This document shows, in pieces, positions 53,326 to 62,314 of a stretch of DNA of 64,000 nucleotides (position 1 is its first letter; each line of letters begins with the position of its first letter). Source of the DNA: Pelagisphaera sp964404745 (GTDB taxonomy: Bacteria > Verrucomicrobiota > Verrucomicrobiia > Opitutales > Opitutaceae); assembly GCA_964404745.1 (NCBI GenBank), contig CAYOLG010000012.1, forward strand, positions 1 to 64,000, written 5' to 3'. The notes under the pieces were generated by a model. It searched no databases, was not told the DNA's origin, and saw only the letters and a list, made by a program, of their open reading frames with translations. Both the position numbers and the translations under genes were made by a program.

Positions 53326-54207
53326 ATGGAATTACCTGAAACCCAACCTCTCTCGCCTCTAGAGACCGACTTGCGAGTTCTCATCGTTGAAGACTCCAAG
53401 ATCGAGGCGAAATTCACCGTAAACCTGCTAGAGAAGAACGGATATTCCGTAGTCCACGAGCGGGTGGAAAACGAGGAGCAGATGGTTTCGGAGCTAGAGG
53501 CGCGCAAGTGGGATATCATCATTTCCGACTATCAAATGCCAGACTTCGATGGCATGCGGGCTTTACAGGTATTTCAGCGCTATGAGCTGGATATTCCTTT
53601 CATCCTTGTATCCGGAAAGATAGGAGAGGAAACAGCCGTGGATCTCATGAAAATGGGGGCTAACGACTACATAATGAAGGGCAATACGGCCAGACTCGTC
53701 CCCGCCATACGCAGCCATCTTAAAGAGGTCGCCAATCGTCGGGAAAACCTCAGATTAGAAAAGCGGTTTAAAGAGAGCGAAGCCCAGTATCGAGGCTTTT
53801 TCGAGAACGCCCATGTCGGCATATTTCGCTGCTCGGATCATGGCGCGATCCTCGACGCAAACCAAAGATTATCATTAGCGTTCGGATACGATTCTGTCCA
53901 AAATTTCATTAAATCCGTGGAGGTCCTCAAACCGGAGATTGTCGACGCCTCTTCACGGAAGGTCGAACTAGTCAAACTCTATGAACTTGCCCAAAAAGAC
54001 GCTCAGGTAGAAGCACAGTTCCATCGTCAAGATGGATCCATCCTCGAGGCCAAGCTAAACGTCTGGATGATCCAAGAGGATCCTGAGGAGCCCGTCTACC
54101 TGGAAGGGGTGATCGAAGACATCACCGAGCAAAAGGAGATGGAGCGGAAGCTACGCGAAATGGAGGAGCTTCACGAGTCGCTCATAGACCTGACCAGCAA
54201 TCTGTAA
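53326..54207 (+). CDS. Receiver-PAS response regulator within the type I secretion operon
   Basis: A 293-aa protein without a DNA-binding or catalytic output domain. Seen: a receiver domain with LIVEDSKIEAK, phospho-acceptor Asp in IIISDYQMPDFDGM, and Lys in NDYIMKGN; then a PAS domain with its PAC tail (ENAHVGIFRCSDHG to YLEGVIEDITEQKEM); and a short coiled-coil end (MERKLREMEELHESL). It probably acts by protein contact. ATG 53326 is chosen over TTG 53314. It sits between the TolC-like and ABC transporter genes and its stop overlaps the next start (TAATG), so it is translationally coupled to the transporter and may regulate it or sense its state. Confidence 0.88.
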   Translation: MELPETQPLSPLETDLRVLIVEDSKIEAKFTVNLLEKNGYSVVHERVENEEQMVSELEARKWDIIISDYQMPDFDGMRALQVFQRYELDIPFILVSGKIGEETAVDLMKMGANDYIMKGNTARLVPAIRSHLKEVANRRENLRLEKRFKESEAQYRGFFENAHVGIFRCSDHGAILDANQRLSLAFGYDSVQNFIKSVEVLKPEIVDASSRKVELVKLYELAQKDAQVEAQFHRQDGSILEAKLNVWMIQEDPEEPVYLEGVIEDITEQKEMERKLREMEELHESLIDLTSNL

Positions 54208-56441
54208 TGAAAGCGGCCACCAACAATCGAATTTCGCCTCGACAAGAGAAGGAGCGGATCCCGAGCGCGGCTAAAATCACCTTCGATCCCACTACAGAGG
54301 ACGATCTCAATCTAGAGGTGTCTCGAGTTGACGATCCCTTGCTGGAATGCCTGGTAACGCTCTGTAAAATTTACCATAGGCCGCTTTCAAAGGAAGCTCT
54401 GGTTGCCGGTCTACCGCTGGTGGACAACCGATTGACACCCAAGCTTTTTCTACGCAGCGCATCAACCGCCGGATTCTCTGCTCGCATCGTCAAGCGGTCT
54501 TTAGAGAAAATCCCCACCCTAGCGCTTCCCGTCGTTCTCTTGCTGGAAGGCAATCGAGCTGCCCTTCTAGTATCTCGTGATGACGATGGGCCTTGCCGAA
54601 TCATACTTCCCGAAACGGGAAGTGGAGAAACCACCGTAGGAATAGAAGAACTCCAGCAAGACTATACCGGCGTCGCCATATTCATAAAGCCACAGTTCGA
54701 CTTCGACAGCAAATCAGAATCAACTACGCAGACCGTCGATTCCAAGAACTGGTTTTGGGGAACGCTATGGAAGTACAAGAAAATCTACTCCAACGTTATG
54801 CTGGCGGCAGTCTTTATCAACCTTTTTGCCATTGCGGGTTCTCTCTTCGTGATGAATGTATACGATCGTGTAATCCCCAACAACGCGATCGATACGCTTT
54901 GGGTACTAGCTAGCGGCGTTTCCATTGTCTACATATTCGACTTCCTTCTCAAATCCCTCAGAGGCGTACTCATCGATAAAGCAGGGAAAAACGCGGACGT
55001 TCTTATGTCCAGCTTCATCTTCCAGCGCATCATGGGCATCAAGATGCAAAGCAAGCCCAACTCTTCCGGAAGTTTCGCCAATCAGGTGAAGGGCTATGAG
55101 AGCTTGCGCGAATTCTTCACATCCGCCTCGTTAACGACTATCATCGATTTGCCCTTCGTGGCCCTCTTCCTAGCTTTCATGGGCTATATCGCCGGATGGA
55201 TAGCGTTTATCCCTTGCGCCGCAATCGTCCTCATCCTTGGCCTCGGAGCCATCATGCACATTCCATTAAAAAGAGCCGCGGAAAAATCCCATGGAGCGTC
55301 GGCTCAGAAGTATGCGATTCTTGTGGAAGCGATTAGCGGGTTCGAAGCGATTCGCGGGCTTTCCGCCGCTGGAGGCTTTCAAAAACGAATGGAAGATTCC
55401 CTAGGCAAGATGGCCAAAAGCGAAGTCGCCTCTAGACGCTACTCGTCGATTGCCTCCAACTTCACTATCTTCGTCACCCAGATGGTCTTGGTAGTCATAA
55501 TAGTTGTATCCGTTTTTAGAATACAATCTGGCGATATGAGTATGGGGGCATTGATCGGGTGCACCATTCTTACCGGTCGAGCAATGGCCCCCATTGGGCA
55601 GGTAGCCGCATTGCTTTCCCGCCTGCAAGGCTCTCTAGTTTCATTGAGCGGGCTAAATGACCTCATCAAACTTCCTCAAGAACGGGAAGAAGGCCGAGAG
55701 TATTTGCGCAAGCCTCACTTCGAGCCACGCATAGAGTTCGACGACGTGACTTTCTCGTACACTCCAGAAAGCGCTCCTGCCATTATTAACGCGTCATTCA
55801 GCATCGAGCCTGGCGAGCGCGTGGCTATCCTTGGTCGAGTCGGCTCAGGCAAGAGCACCCTTTTGAGATTGATCCTCGGGTTCTATCCGTCGACCGGCGG
55901 CATGATCACAGTCAACGACACGGATATTCGGCAAATCGATCCAGCCGATTTACGCCGCAGAATTGGATACATCGGCCAAGATAATCTTCTATTTCAGGGA
56001 AGCCTGAAAAGCAATATCATCATCGGAGCCCCCTGGATGGACGAAGAGGCTGTTCTCGAGGCCGCCAATCGCTCGGGTGTGGAACGCTTTGCCTCCAAGC
56101 ACCCTCTTGGTTATGATCTTCAAGTGGGCGAGCGAGGAGAACTCCTTTCTGGCGGACAACGTCAAGCGGTCAACATCGCCCGGGCGCTACTGACGAAGCC
56201 AAGCTTGCTCGTAATGGACGAGCCAACCAGCGCTATGGACGCCAATGCAGAACGGGAATTTATCACCAACATGGAGCGATACTCCCAGGAAGCCAATCGC
56301 ACGCTAATCCTCTCAACCCACAAACCTTCCATGCTGAAACTCGCTGACCGCATCATCGTTATGGACCAGGGCAAAGTTGCCGCTGACGGGCCCAAGGCGG
56401 ATGTCATGAGACAACTTTCAGGAGGAGCCGGTAGAAACTGA
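54207..56441 (+). CDS. Type I secretion ABC transporter (LapB-like), C39-like domain
   Basis: A 744-aa inner-membrane exporter half-transporter. Seen: an N-terminal C39-like domain (about residues 30-165) that lacks a recognisable catalytic Cys in the usual DCG context, so it is a substrate-docking domain and not a peptidase; an ABC membrane domain of about six helices (from NVMLAAVFINLFAIAGSL to about 480); and an ATPase with Walker A GRVGSGKST, signature LLSGGQRQAVNIARA, Walker B LLVMDEPTS and switch His in STHKPS. Such C39-like transporters export large RTX adhesins. The stop overlaps the hlyD-like start by one base. Confidence 0.92.
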   Translation: MKAATNNRISPRQEKERIPSAAKITFDPTTEDDLNLEVSRVDDPLLECLVTLCKIYHRPLSKEALVAGLPLVDNRLTPKLFLRSASTAGFSARIVKRSLEKIPTLALPVVLLLEGNRAALLVSRDDDGPCRIILPETGSGETTVGIEELQQDYTGVAIFIKPQFDFDSKSESTTQTVDSKNWFWGTLWKYKKIYSNVMLAAVFINLFAIAGSLFVMNVYDRVIPNNAIDTLWVLASGVSIVYIFDFLLKSLRGVLIDKAGKNADVLMSSFIFQRIMGIKMQSKPNSSGSFANQVKGYESLREFFTSASLTTIIDLPFVALFLAFMGYIAGWIAFIPCAAIVLILGLGAIMHIPLKRAAEKSHGASAQKYAILVEAISGFEAIRGLSAAGGFQKRMEDSLGKMAKSEVASRRYSSIASNFTIFVTQMVLVVIIVVSVFRIQSGDMSMGALIGCTILTGRAMAPIGQVAALLSRLQGSLVSLSGLNDLIKLPQEREEGREYLRKPHFEPRIEFDDVTFSYTPESAPAIINASFSIEPGERVAILGRVGSGKSTLLRLILGFYPSTGGMITVNDTDIRQIDPADLRRRIGYIGQDNLLFQGSLKSNIIIGAPWMDEEAVLEAANRSGVERFASKHPLGYDLQVGERGELLSGGQRQAVNIARALLTKPSLLVMDEPTSAMDANAEREFITNMERYSQEANRTLILSTHKPSMLKLADRIIVMDQGKVAADGPKADVMRQLSGGAGRN

Positions 56442-57688
56442 TGAGCCAGAATTCCAACTGCCAAGATCGGCTCCCTAAAGGAGCTAATGAAACCGTTCAA
56501 ACCGAAGATCTAGACTTCATAGCCGATTGCAAAGCCGCTTTTCTCGAGGAGCGCATGCCCTATGCTAATCTCCTGCTCTTTTTGGTTGTGGGAATCGTTT
56601 CAGCATTCATAATCTGGGCTTATCAATCTCAGGTTAGCGAGTTGACCCGCGCGCAGGGTAAAGTGATTCCCTCCAGCAGCACGCAAATCGTTCAAAGCCT
56701 AGAGGGCGGGATCGTTGACGAACTCCTAACCCGAGAAGGCCAATTTGTTGCACAGGGAGCCACCCTTGCGAAACTCGATGACACGATCCTGCAGACCTCC
56801 TATCGGGAGAGCCTCGTTAAGCGAGACAATCTAATAGCCAAAATCGCCCGTCTCGATGCCGAATCCCGAGGATCGGGGTCCATTCGTTTTCCCGTTTATC
56901 TAATCGAATCGAGCCCTGAGCTTGTCTCATCGGAACAACTGCTATTCGATACTCGCCGAGAGAAGATCATCAGCAGCCAATCCCGGCTTAGCAAGAGTCT
57001 CGCTTTAAAAGAAAAGGAGCTAGGCATCACGCGTCCACTGGCGGACTCCGGTGTCGTTTCTCAAGTAGAACTGCTTCGTCTCGAGACCATGGTAAACGAT
57101 TTAGAAGGGCAAATCGAAAAAGAGAAATCGGAGTACCTGAACGAGGTAGTATCCCAGAATAACGAATACAAAACGAGCCTCAGTCAGATACAACAAACGA
57201 TTCTCGCCTTCGAAGAAAAAATCTACCGATCCAGTATCAAGGCTCCCGTTTCCGGAATCGTCAATAAAGTCCACATAAAGACCCTTGGGGGCGTCCTCCA
57301 ACCGGGGGCCCCAATTGTGGAAATCGTGCCTGCAGAGGACAGACTACTGGTTGAGGCGAGAATCAGCCCCTCCGAAATCGCCTTTATAAGCCTGGGCCAG
57401 GAAGCCACTGTCAAGCTCACGGCATACGACTATTCCATCTACGGTGGATTGGAAGGCGTGGTAGAACAGATCAGCGCCGATACCTTTCTCAATGAGGAGG
57501 ACGGGCAAAGCTACTACCACATTCTGATTCGAACAGGGGAACGATCTCTGAAAACCACTGACCAGACCTTCGAGATTCTTCCTGGAATGATTTGCCAAGT
57601 CGATATCAAGACAGGCAAAAAGTCTATCTTGGACTATATACTAAAACCGCTTTTGCGGGCGAAGATGAACGCGTTCACGGAGCGTTAG
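56441..57688 (+). CDS. HlyD-family membrane-fusion (adaptor) protein
   Basis: A 415-aa periplasmic adaptor that joins the ABC transporter to the TolC channel. Seen: a cytoplasmic N-terminus of about 45 residues; one membrane helix (about 46-66); a lipoyl half-motif (IVQSLEGGIVDELL); a long coiled-coil hairpin (about residues 125-245); the second lipoyl half (IKAPVSGIVNKVHIKTLGG); and beta-barrel and membrane-proximal domains. An AGGAGG lies about 15 bases before the ATG. Last gene of the operon, with its stop inside a nested inverted repeat shared with the convergent vWA gene. Confidence 0.93.
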   Translation: MSQNSNCQDRLPKGANETVQTEDLDFIADCKAAFLEERMPYANLLLFLVVGIVSAFIIWAYQSQVSELTRAQGKVIPSSSTQIVQSLEGGIVDELLTREGQFVAQGATLAKLDDTILQTSYRESLVKRDNLIAKIARLDAESRGSGSIRFPVYLIESSPELVSSEQLLFDTRREKIISSQSRLSKSLALKEKELGITRPLADSGVVSQVELLRLETMVNDLEGQIEKEKSEYLNEVVSQNNEYKTSLSQIQQTILAFEEKIYRSSIKAPVSGIVNKVHIKTLGGVLQPGAPIVEIVPAEDRLLVEARISPSEIAFISLGQEATVKLTAYDYSIYGGLEGVVEQISADTFLNEEDGQSYYHILIRTGERSLKTTDQTFEILPGMICQVDIKTGKKSILDYILKPLLRAKMNAFTER

Positions 57689-57737
57689 AACCTATCCCAA
57701 GACCTATCTTGGATGCTATTGCTCGGGGTAGGTTCTA
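57686..57737. terminator. Nested inverted repeat joining the two convergent operons
   Basis: Outer arms TAGAACCTA and TAGGTTCTA (57686-57694 and 57729-57737) enclose CCC/GGGG and an inner hairpin CCAAGA-CCTA-TCTTGG (57697-57712). The stop codons of hlyD (TAG) and of the vWA gene (TAG on the minus strand) form the first bases of the arms. No T-run; it may act as a bidirectional barrier. Confidence 0.6.
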
Positions 57738-58856
57738 AGGCCCGTAAATGCTAGGGCCTCTAGGTCCAAATATAATCGATGGGCTCCTGGAGGGCCTCCT
57801 GGGAATGGGTGTCGGATAGCGTTCCTGAACCTGACGATCTCGAGACTCCAAGCTTTCTCGTTCGAGACCGACGAACGCGCCCCCATGCTCATATGTCAGT
57901 TCCCGCATCAGATTAGCGAACTTCAAGCCGGACTGGCTGAGCGACAATCCTCCGCCAATCACATTCGGAAAACCCACCGCGTTAATGCGAACGAATCGAT
58001 TCCCATCTTCATCTGCCTTATTGAGACGATCCAAAGTACTGATCACGGGTTCAGAACGGCCAGTAAACTCGTCGCCGAAAACGTACACCCCCATTTTCAT
58101 CTCCTTGTTTTCCGGTTCCGCTAATTGGCGTATCGCCTGAGCGATTCCTGGAACGGGATTACTGTCGCTGTTGTACGGATACAATCTAACGGCTCTTACC
58201 ATGTATTCACGAGTTTCCGGATTGTCAGGCATCCATTGGCGACGCATTCCGCGGCCCATAATGAAATGGCCATCCGCATCGAGCAACTGGATACCCTTAA
58301 CCTCCGGATAAGAGTCCAGCGTTTCCTCGAATTTCTGAATTACGTAGCCCCATATCAGGCTTGTGTTCGGATCGCGCATGCTACCAGAAGTATCGATCAC
58401 AAAAGCGATGTGATTGCTTTCGACTGGAACACCCACGGGAGAAGGAACGAATTCAGGCTTCTGCTCGATTTCAGGATCGATTTGCATCACCGCCAGCTCG
58501 TCTTCGACCTGCTCCAGATCCGTAAGGAGCTTATCCTTGCTGAATTCCTTGTCCTTGATTTGCTGTTCCAGCTTGGCGAGGACAGCCTCCAATTCCGTTT
58601 CGACGATTTTCTTTTCCTCTTCCTTATCCTTCTCCAGTTGTATCAGAGTAGCGATTTCCTCTGTAACTATACTGTACTCGTTTAGCTGAAGCATTCTTTG
58701 CTGAATGATGCGCTCCAAGGCCATTCTCAAGTTGGTAATCTCCTTCGTTTTCTTCCCCATGGTGATGACGAAAAGAAGAATTATGGCCCCGAATCCGCAA
58801 CAGATGACGTCGAGGAACGAAAGACTGAATACTTGCGTTGAGCGTTTACGCTTCAT
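57735..58856 (-). CDS. von Willebrand A protein with MotB/TolR-like anchor (intact MIDAS)
   Basis: A 373-aa inner-membrane protein. Seen: N-terminal FSLSFLDVICCGFGA, shared with its upstream paralog, running into one membrane helix (about residues 11-32) with an Asp at its start, like the ion-binding Asp of MotB/TolR/ExbD; a long coiled-coil (about 35-120) rich in E/K; then a vWA domain with the full MIDAS DTSGSM, supporting Thr/Asp residues and a C-terminal Pro/Arg-rich tail of about 40 residues. Start set at ATG 58856, which overlaps the preceding gene as ATGA and matches the paralog's start. Last gene of the channel-Hsp70-vWA operon. Confidence 0.82.
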   Translation of the reverse strand: MKRKRSTQVFSLSFLDVICCGFGAIILLFVITMGKKTKEITNLRMALERIIQQRMLQLNEYSIVTEEIATLIQLEKDKEEEKKIVETELEAVLAKLEQQIKDKEFSKDKLLTDLEQVEDELAVMQIDPEIEQKPEFVPSPVGVPVESNHIAFVIDTSGSMRDPNTSLIWGYVIQKFEETLDSYPEVKGIQLLDADGHFIMGRGMRRQWMPDNPETREYMVRAVRLYPYNSDSNPVPGIAQAIRQLAEPENKEMKMGVYVFGDEFTGRSEPVISTLDRLNKADEDGNRFVRINAVGFPNVIGGGLSLSQSGLKFANLMRELTYEHGGAFVGLERESLESRDRQVQERYPTPIPRRPSRSPSIIFGPRGPSIYGP

Positions 58857-59917
58857 ATATTGGGCCAAGATTTTGACGGGCATACCATGGCCCCACCCTG
58901 GTCGTTAGCCAGTCGCCAATAGTGAACGGCCGCCCCTGGGTCATTTTTCATTGGATACAGCAATACACTTATAGGCTGCGTATATGTGAGAGCCTTTTTC
59001 GCCACTCGAAACATATTAATGCGATCATTCGAGTCCAAGACTTCCGATGCCTCATAGGAATCCGCAAGCGTGGGGAGTCCATCAACGATCAGCACGACCC
59101 GATCGGGAACGACTGGCATCTCGTCAATCATATCTAAGGCTTTTTCTAAATTCGCGCCACCTCGGGGAATCACCTCCTCCAATTCCCCAATAACTTCTTG
59201 CGTCAAATCCGCGTCCATTGGATCGAACCACTCGATTCCATAGCGCGATTCGATCGGCGTTATTTTGTCATTGAAGAGTATGATCTTGTAAAGAGAGTCT
59301 GGTTTCAAGTTGGCGATCATCCAGGTCATTCCTTGCTTAACCCGCGTCCACTTGGGAGCCTTCCGCTTTTCCTCGTCGGAATCAGCCTGCCTCTTAACAG
59401 CTTCTTCGTAAACGTCATCAGTCATACCGCCCGACGCCTCGATCAGGAACAAGACATTGTTCCCTTGAATATCGAAACCAGTTAAATACTGTCGCCGCAC
59501 AGCGTTGGGAATAGGAATAGGCGCGGCCTCTTCCTGCATAGGCATATTCTCCTTGTCTTCCAGGAGCTTTCCTAAGTCCTCTTCCGTAGAAGCGAGTTGG
59601 GCCAGCAGTAGGGCGAACTCGTCTTCGAGCTCGGTCTGCATCTTTTTTTTCTTTTCTATTTCCTCAGTCGCATAGCGATTCCGTTCCCGAATCGTCGTCA
59701 GCGAACGCTGTAGCGATTTCAATTCGCTATCTTTGTCAGCGATATCGTTTTCCATTTGGCCGATGATCTGCTCGGTCTTGGCCTTGATATCGATCATGGT
59801 ATCCGACTTCTTACCCACCGTGAGCACAAAGAGTAGGAGCACCGCTCCAAAACCGCAGCAGATACAGTCCAAGAAGGACAAACTGAAAACTTCTGTTTCC
59901 CGCTTACGCCGTTTCAT
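58853..59917 (-). CDS. von Willebrand A protein with MotB/TolR-like anchor (degenerate MIDAS)
   Basis: A 354-aa paralog of the next gene. Seen: the same N-terminal motif, FSLSFLDCICCGFGA, and membrane helix with the preceding Asp; a coiled-coil (about residues 38-120); then a vWA-type domain (from about 150) in which the metal site has become EASGGM in place of DxSxS, so it probably binds no metal by the usual site. A Leu/Ile-rich C-terminal strand and helix complete the fold. It overlaps the Hsp70-like gene by 14 bases and the next vWA gene by four. The two vWA proteins may form a heteromeric partner for the channel. Confidence 0.8.
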   Translation of the reverse strand: MKRRKRETEVFSLSFLDCICCGFGAVLLLFVLTVGKKSDTMIDIKAKTEQIIGQMENDIADKDSELKSLQRSLTTIRERNRYATEEIEKKKKMQTELEDEFALLLAQLASTEEDLGKLLEDKENMPMQEEAAPIPIPNAVRRQYLTGFDIQGNNVLFLIEASGGMTDDVYEEAVKRQADSDEEKRKAPKWTRVKQGMTWMIANLKPDSLYKIILFNDKITPIESRYGIEWFDPMDADLTQEVIGELEEVIPRGGANLEKALDMIDEMPVVPDRVVLIVDGLPTLADSYEASEVLDSNDRINMFRVAKKALTYTQPISVLLYPMKNDPGAAVHYWRLANDQGGAMVCPSKSWPNI

Positions 59918-61415
59918 GACGATTCGTTTTTACCGAGTCACTACCTATCTCAACGCAATGGATGAGCAATAAACGCTTTCTACTACTTGGCATGAGGATG
60001 TCGATTGTGTCTCCCGCTTTCAAGTCTGTTTCTCGATCAAAGTCGACGGTAGCCCCCTCAGACTCGACCAATAGCCAACGTTTGTCTTCTAGAATCAAGC
60101 GGCAGAGCTCCATAGAGCTGCCCGCCCGCTTGCTTTCCGCGACCAGGTCGAACCGTCCACTTTCGCCTACTCCAATGGAGAAAGTATCTCCTATCATTTC
60201 GTAGGCTAATCCATCGAACACGACATGGGTGGGGGTGAGTGATCGTCCATCTCTAGCAACGCGAACCGTGGCCAACCTGGCGACGCGTTCACGTTGCTGT
60301 TCCTGGGAAATATCGATGGCGGAAATCCCTACCTCAACACGAATCTCGTCCAAACGATCCACAACCTCCCAGTCTTTTCCGTAGTTGGCCGCCCCAAATG
60401 CGGCGCTTTCAGGCTGCAATTCCTTAACCAATCCCAACCCCTGAGCCACGATCGCCGCCTTCAAACCCTGAATGTTGGCTGCTCGATCCGAGAGGGCGAT
60501 CTGAATTTCGTCGCCCCCATTGGTAAAATCGTTAACAGCCCTGAGGATTAGTTGTGTCAGCGCCTTCACCTGTGGGGCCAGTTCCATGGCCGCCAAGTCC
60601 CTGGAAATCGTCATTTGACGGGACTTTTCTCGAGTAGAGACCTCCAAGCTAGCCTCTCCAGTCTTTCCTAGGTTGGAAAGCATCTCCCTCGCTTGAGCGT
60701 GAAACGCCCGTTCAATATTCCGGTCTTCAGTGATATCGAAGGAGGTTTCAACTAGGAACCGATTAGCCATGATGGTTGCGAAACGCTCCAATATTCGGTT
60801 GTATCCATACTGCGGTAGGCGGCTAAAATAAACTCGCTCCAGACCAGCGCGTTTTTGGAAAACCGATATATGAGTCGCTTGGGCTAGGAGATCCACGTGG
60901 AAAATTCTCTCGCCATCCGGAACATTCCAGAGGCCTTCGCTGTATAGGGATGCCGCCGCCATATCGACGATGCCCGCTACTGGCATTCCCACATCCGAAA
61001 GGATTCCTAGCAAGATACCAAATCGCTCTTCAGACTTTTCGTTGTCTTGCAAATAATGGCCCGGAGCAGCCAGCACGACGCGCTCGACCTCACCGACTTC
61101 AAGGCGAACCTTTTCAGCAAGCTCGCTCAGATACTCGTAGGCCAACTGCGAATACATCACTCGATTGTAATGCCCATCCAGATTTGTAGATTGGAATGAG
61201 AGATCGTCCAAAAACTCGCTTGATGTGCGACGGGGATAAACAAAGGCCATGTCCTGAGCCGGAAGCCCGAATGTCAGTTCACCAGCCCTAGCATAAGCAT
61301 AAGCCGGGAATGTATCTCCTCCTTCGCCCATGGATAGGGTCCTGGAAGAGCCATCTTCGTCAATGAGGACGCAGTTCGCCCCAACGTCGCTCAATTCTAT
61401 GCCTACAGTAGCCAT
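59904..61415 (-). CDS. Hsp70/actin-like ATPase-fold protein, degenerate
   Basis: A 503-aa protein similar to the DnaK nucleotide-binding domain. Seen: a phosphate-1-like start VGIELSDVGANCVLID in place of IDLGTTNS; a connect region (VVLAAPGHYLQ, then AAASLYSEGL); a phosphate-2-like stretch HVDLLAQATHISVF in which the Gly residues are lost; and no substrate-binding domain. Instead a C-terminal beta-rich region (about residues 400-490; SIGVGESGRFDLV and LKAGDTIDIL) that faintly resembles an FHA domain without its canonical residues. ATP binding is doubtful; a scaffold role is likely. It lies 22 bases after the channel gene and overlaps the following vWA gene. Confidence 0.75.
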   Translation of the reverse strand: MATVGIELSDVGANCVLIDEDGSSRTLSMGEGGDTFPAYAYARAGELTFGLPAQDMAFVYPRRTSSEFLDDLSFQSTNLDGHYNRVMYSQLAYEYLSELAEKVRLEVGEVERVVLAAPGHYLQDNEKSEERFGILLGILSDVGMPVAGIVDMAAASLYSEGLWNVPDGERIFHVDLLAQATHISVFQKRAGLERVYFSRLPQYGYNRILERFATIMANRFLVETSFDITEDRNIERAFHAQAREMLSNLGKTGEASLEVSTREKSRQMTISRDLAAMELAPQVKALTQLILRAVNDFTNGGDEIQIALSDRAANIQGLKAAIVAQGLGLVKELQPESAAFGAANYGKDWEVVDRLDEIRVEVGISAIDISQEQQRERVARLATVRVARDGRSLTPTHVVFDGLAYEMIGDTFSIGVGESGRFDLVAESKRAGSSMELCRLILEDKRWLLVESEGATVDFDRETDLKAGDTIDILMPSSRKRLLLIHCVEIGSDSVKTNRHETA

Positions 61416-61437
61416 CCCCTTCCTCCCTCGCTCCTGA

Positions 61438-62286
61438 CTAAGTGAAACGGATCGAGCTCTCCTCGCTCGTCGGCGTTTTCATCAGCCCGATCACTCGCTT
61501 AGTAACCCAGTCTTCGATATCGATTATCAAGGTTTCTTGACGCGACTGCAACAAATGGACCAAAAGCATCAAGCCAATGCTCAAGAGCAAAGCTATAAAC
61601 GTCGAGTTGAAGGCCAGCCCCAGACTGGATGTTACACCGCTAATGTCGCCCTGTATGGCCATATCGGCTTGCCCGAGCGCCTCGCTAATGCCTCGAACCG
61701 TCCCAATAAATCCCACCGATGGAATGGCCCAGGCTATGTATCTAACCAGCGATAAATCCGATTCCAGCTGCTCGTAAGCCATTTCAGCCCGCTCGCTGAC
61801 CGCATGAGCCGCATCCTGTATCGATCGCGTGGCATCGAAGCGGTGCAAAGCCGAGAGGATCACCTCCGGCAATATTTTGCCCCTTAGACGCGGCATGCGT
61901 CTGACCTGGCTTTCTACCTCTTTGTAGTAACCCAAGGCATCTTCCGGAATAATCCGCTCTCCTCGAGAGATTTTTAAAAACTGATGATCCGACATCGATT
62001 GCTCCGAGAAAACCTTGCTGAATTTGAACACGATAATGATCATCGCCCACATCATGAGAATCAAACAGGACAATTGCTCGTAGTTCTTCAAAATCACCGT
62101 AATCGACTTCTCGGGGATAAAGACGCCATCCAGATTCTGGCTCGCCTGGATGCTATTTGTGATCTCGATATCTTCCGCTACCGGCCAAATGTAATATTTG
62201 TAGACGGAGAAGACCACCACGATGGAAGCGAGTAGCCCGACCGTCTGGACGATGAAATCTCGCGACAAAAACCCTTTTTTCTTCAT
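61438..62286 (-). CDS. MotA/TolQ/ExbB-family channel protein
   Basis: A 282-aa inner-membrane protein, first gene of the operon. Seen: two N-terminal membrane helices (about residues 12-34 and 70-90), a cytoplasmic domain of about 90 residues, and two further helices (about 181-199 and 222-247) carrying the family motif VGFIGTVRGI and the GLAFNSTFIALLLS segment that lines the ion path in ExbB/TolQ/MotA. The vWA proteins encoded downstream carry the matching ExbD/TolR/MotB-like helix, so the operon probably makes a proton- or sodium-driven complex. A hairpin lies in its leader (62296-62314). Confidence 0.87.
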   Translation of the reverse strand: MKKKGFLSRDFIVQTVGLLASIVVVFSVYKYYIWPVAEDIEITNSIQASQNLDGVFIPEKSITVILKNYEQLSCLILMMWAMIIIVFKFSKVFSEQSMSDHQFLKISRGERIIPEDALGYYKEVESQVRRMPRLRGKILPEVILSALHRFDATRSIQDAAHAVSERAEMAYEQLESDLSLVRYIAWAIPSVGFIGTVRGISEALGQADMAIQGDISGVTSSLGLAFNSTFIALLLSIGLMLLVHLLQSRQETLIIDIEDWVTKRVIGLMKTPTSEESSIRFT

Positions 62287-62295
62287 ACTCTAATA

Positions 62296-62314
62296 AAATG
62301 CTCTCGCAGCATTT
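62296..62314 (-). promoter_or_regulatory. Hairpin in the leader of the channel operon
   Basis: Perfect seven-base arms, AAATGCT and AGCATTT, with a five-base loop, 10-28 bases before the MotA-like start codon on the minus strand. Its closeness to the ribosome binding region suggests translational control. The 224-base divergent gap upstream should also hold the promoters of both transcripts. Confidence 0.35.

Noticed and set aside
57735..62286. Zorya-type anti-phage system
   Set aside because: Zorya pairs MotA/MotB-like proteins with helicase or nuclease effectors. Here the partners are vWA and Hsp70-like proteins, with no nuclease or helicase, and the neighbour is a secretion system.
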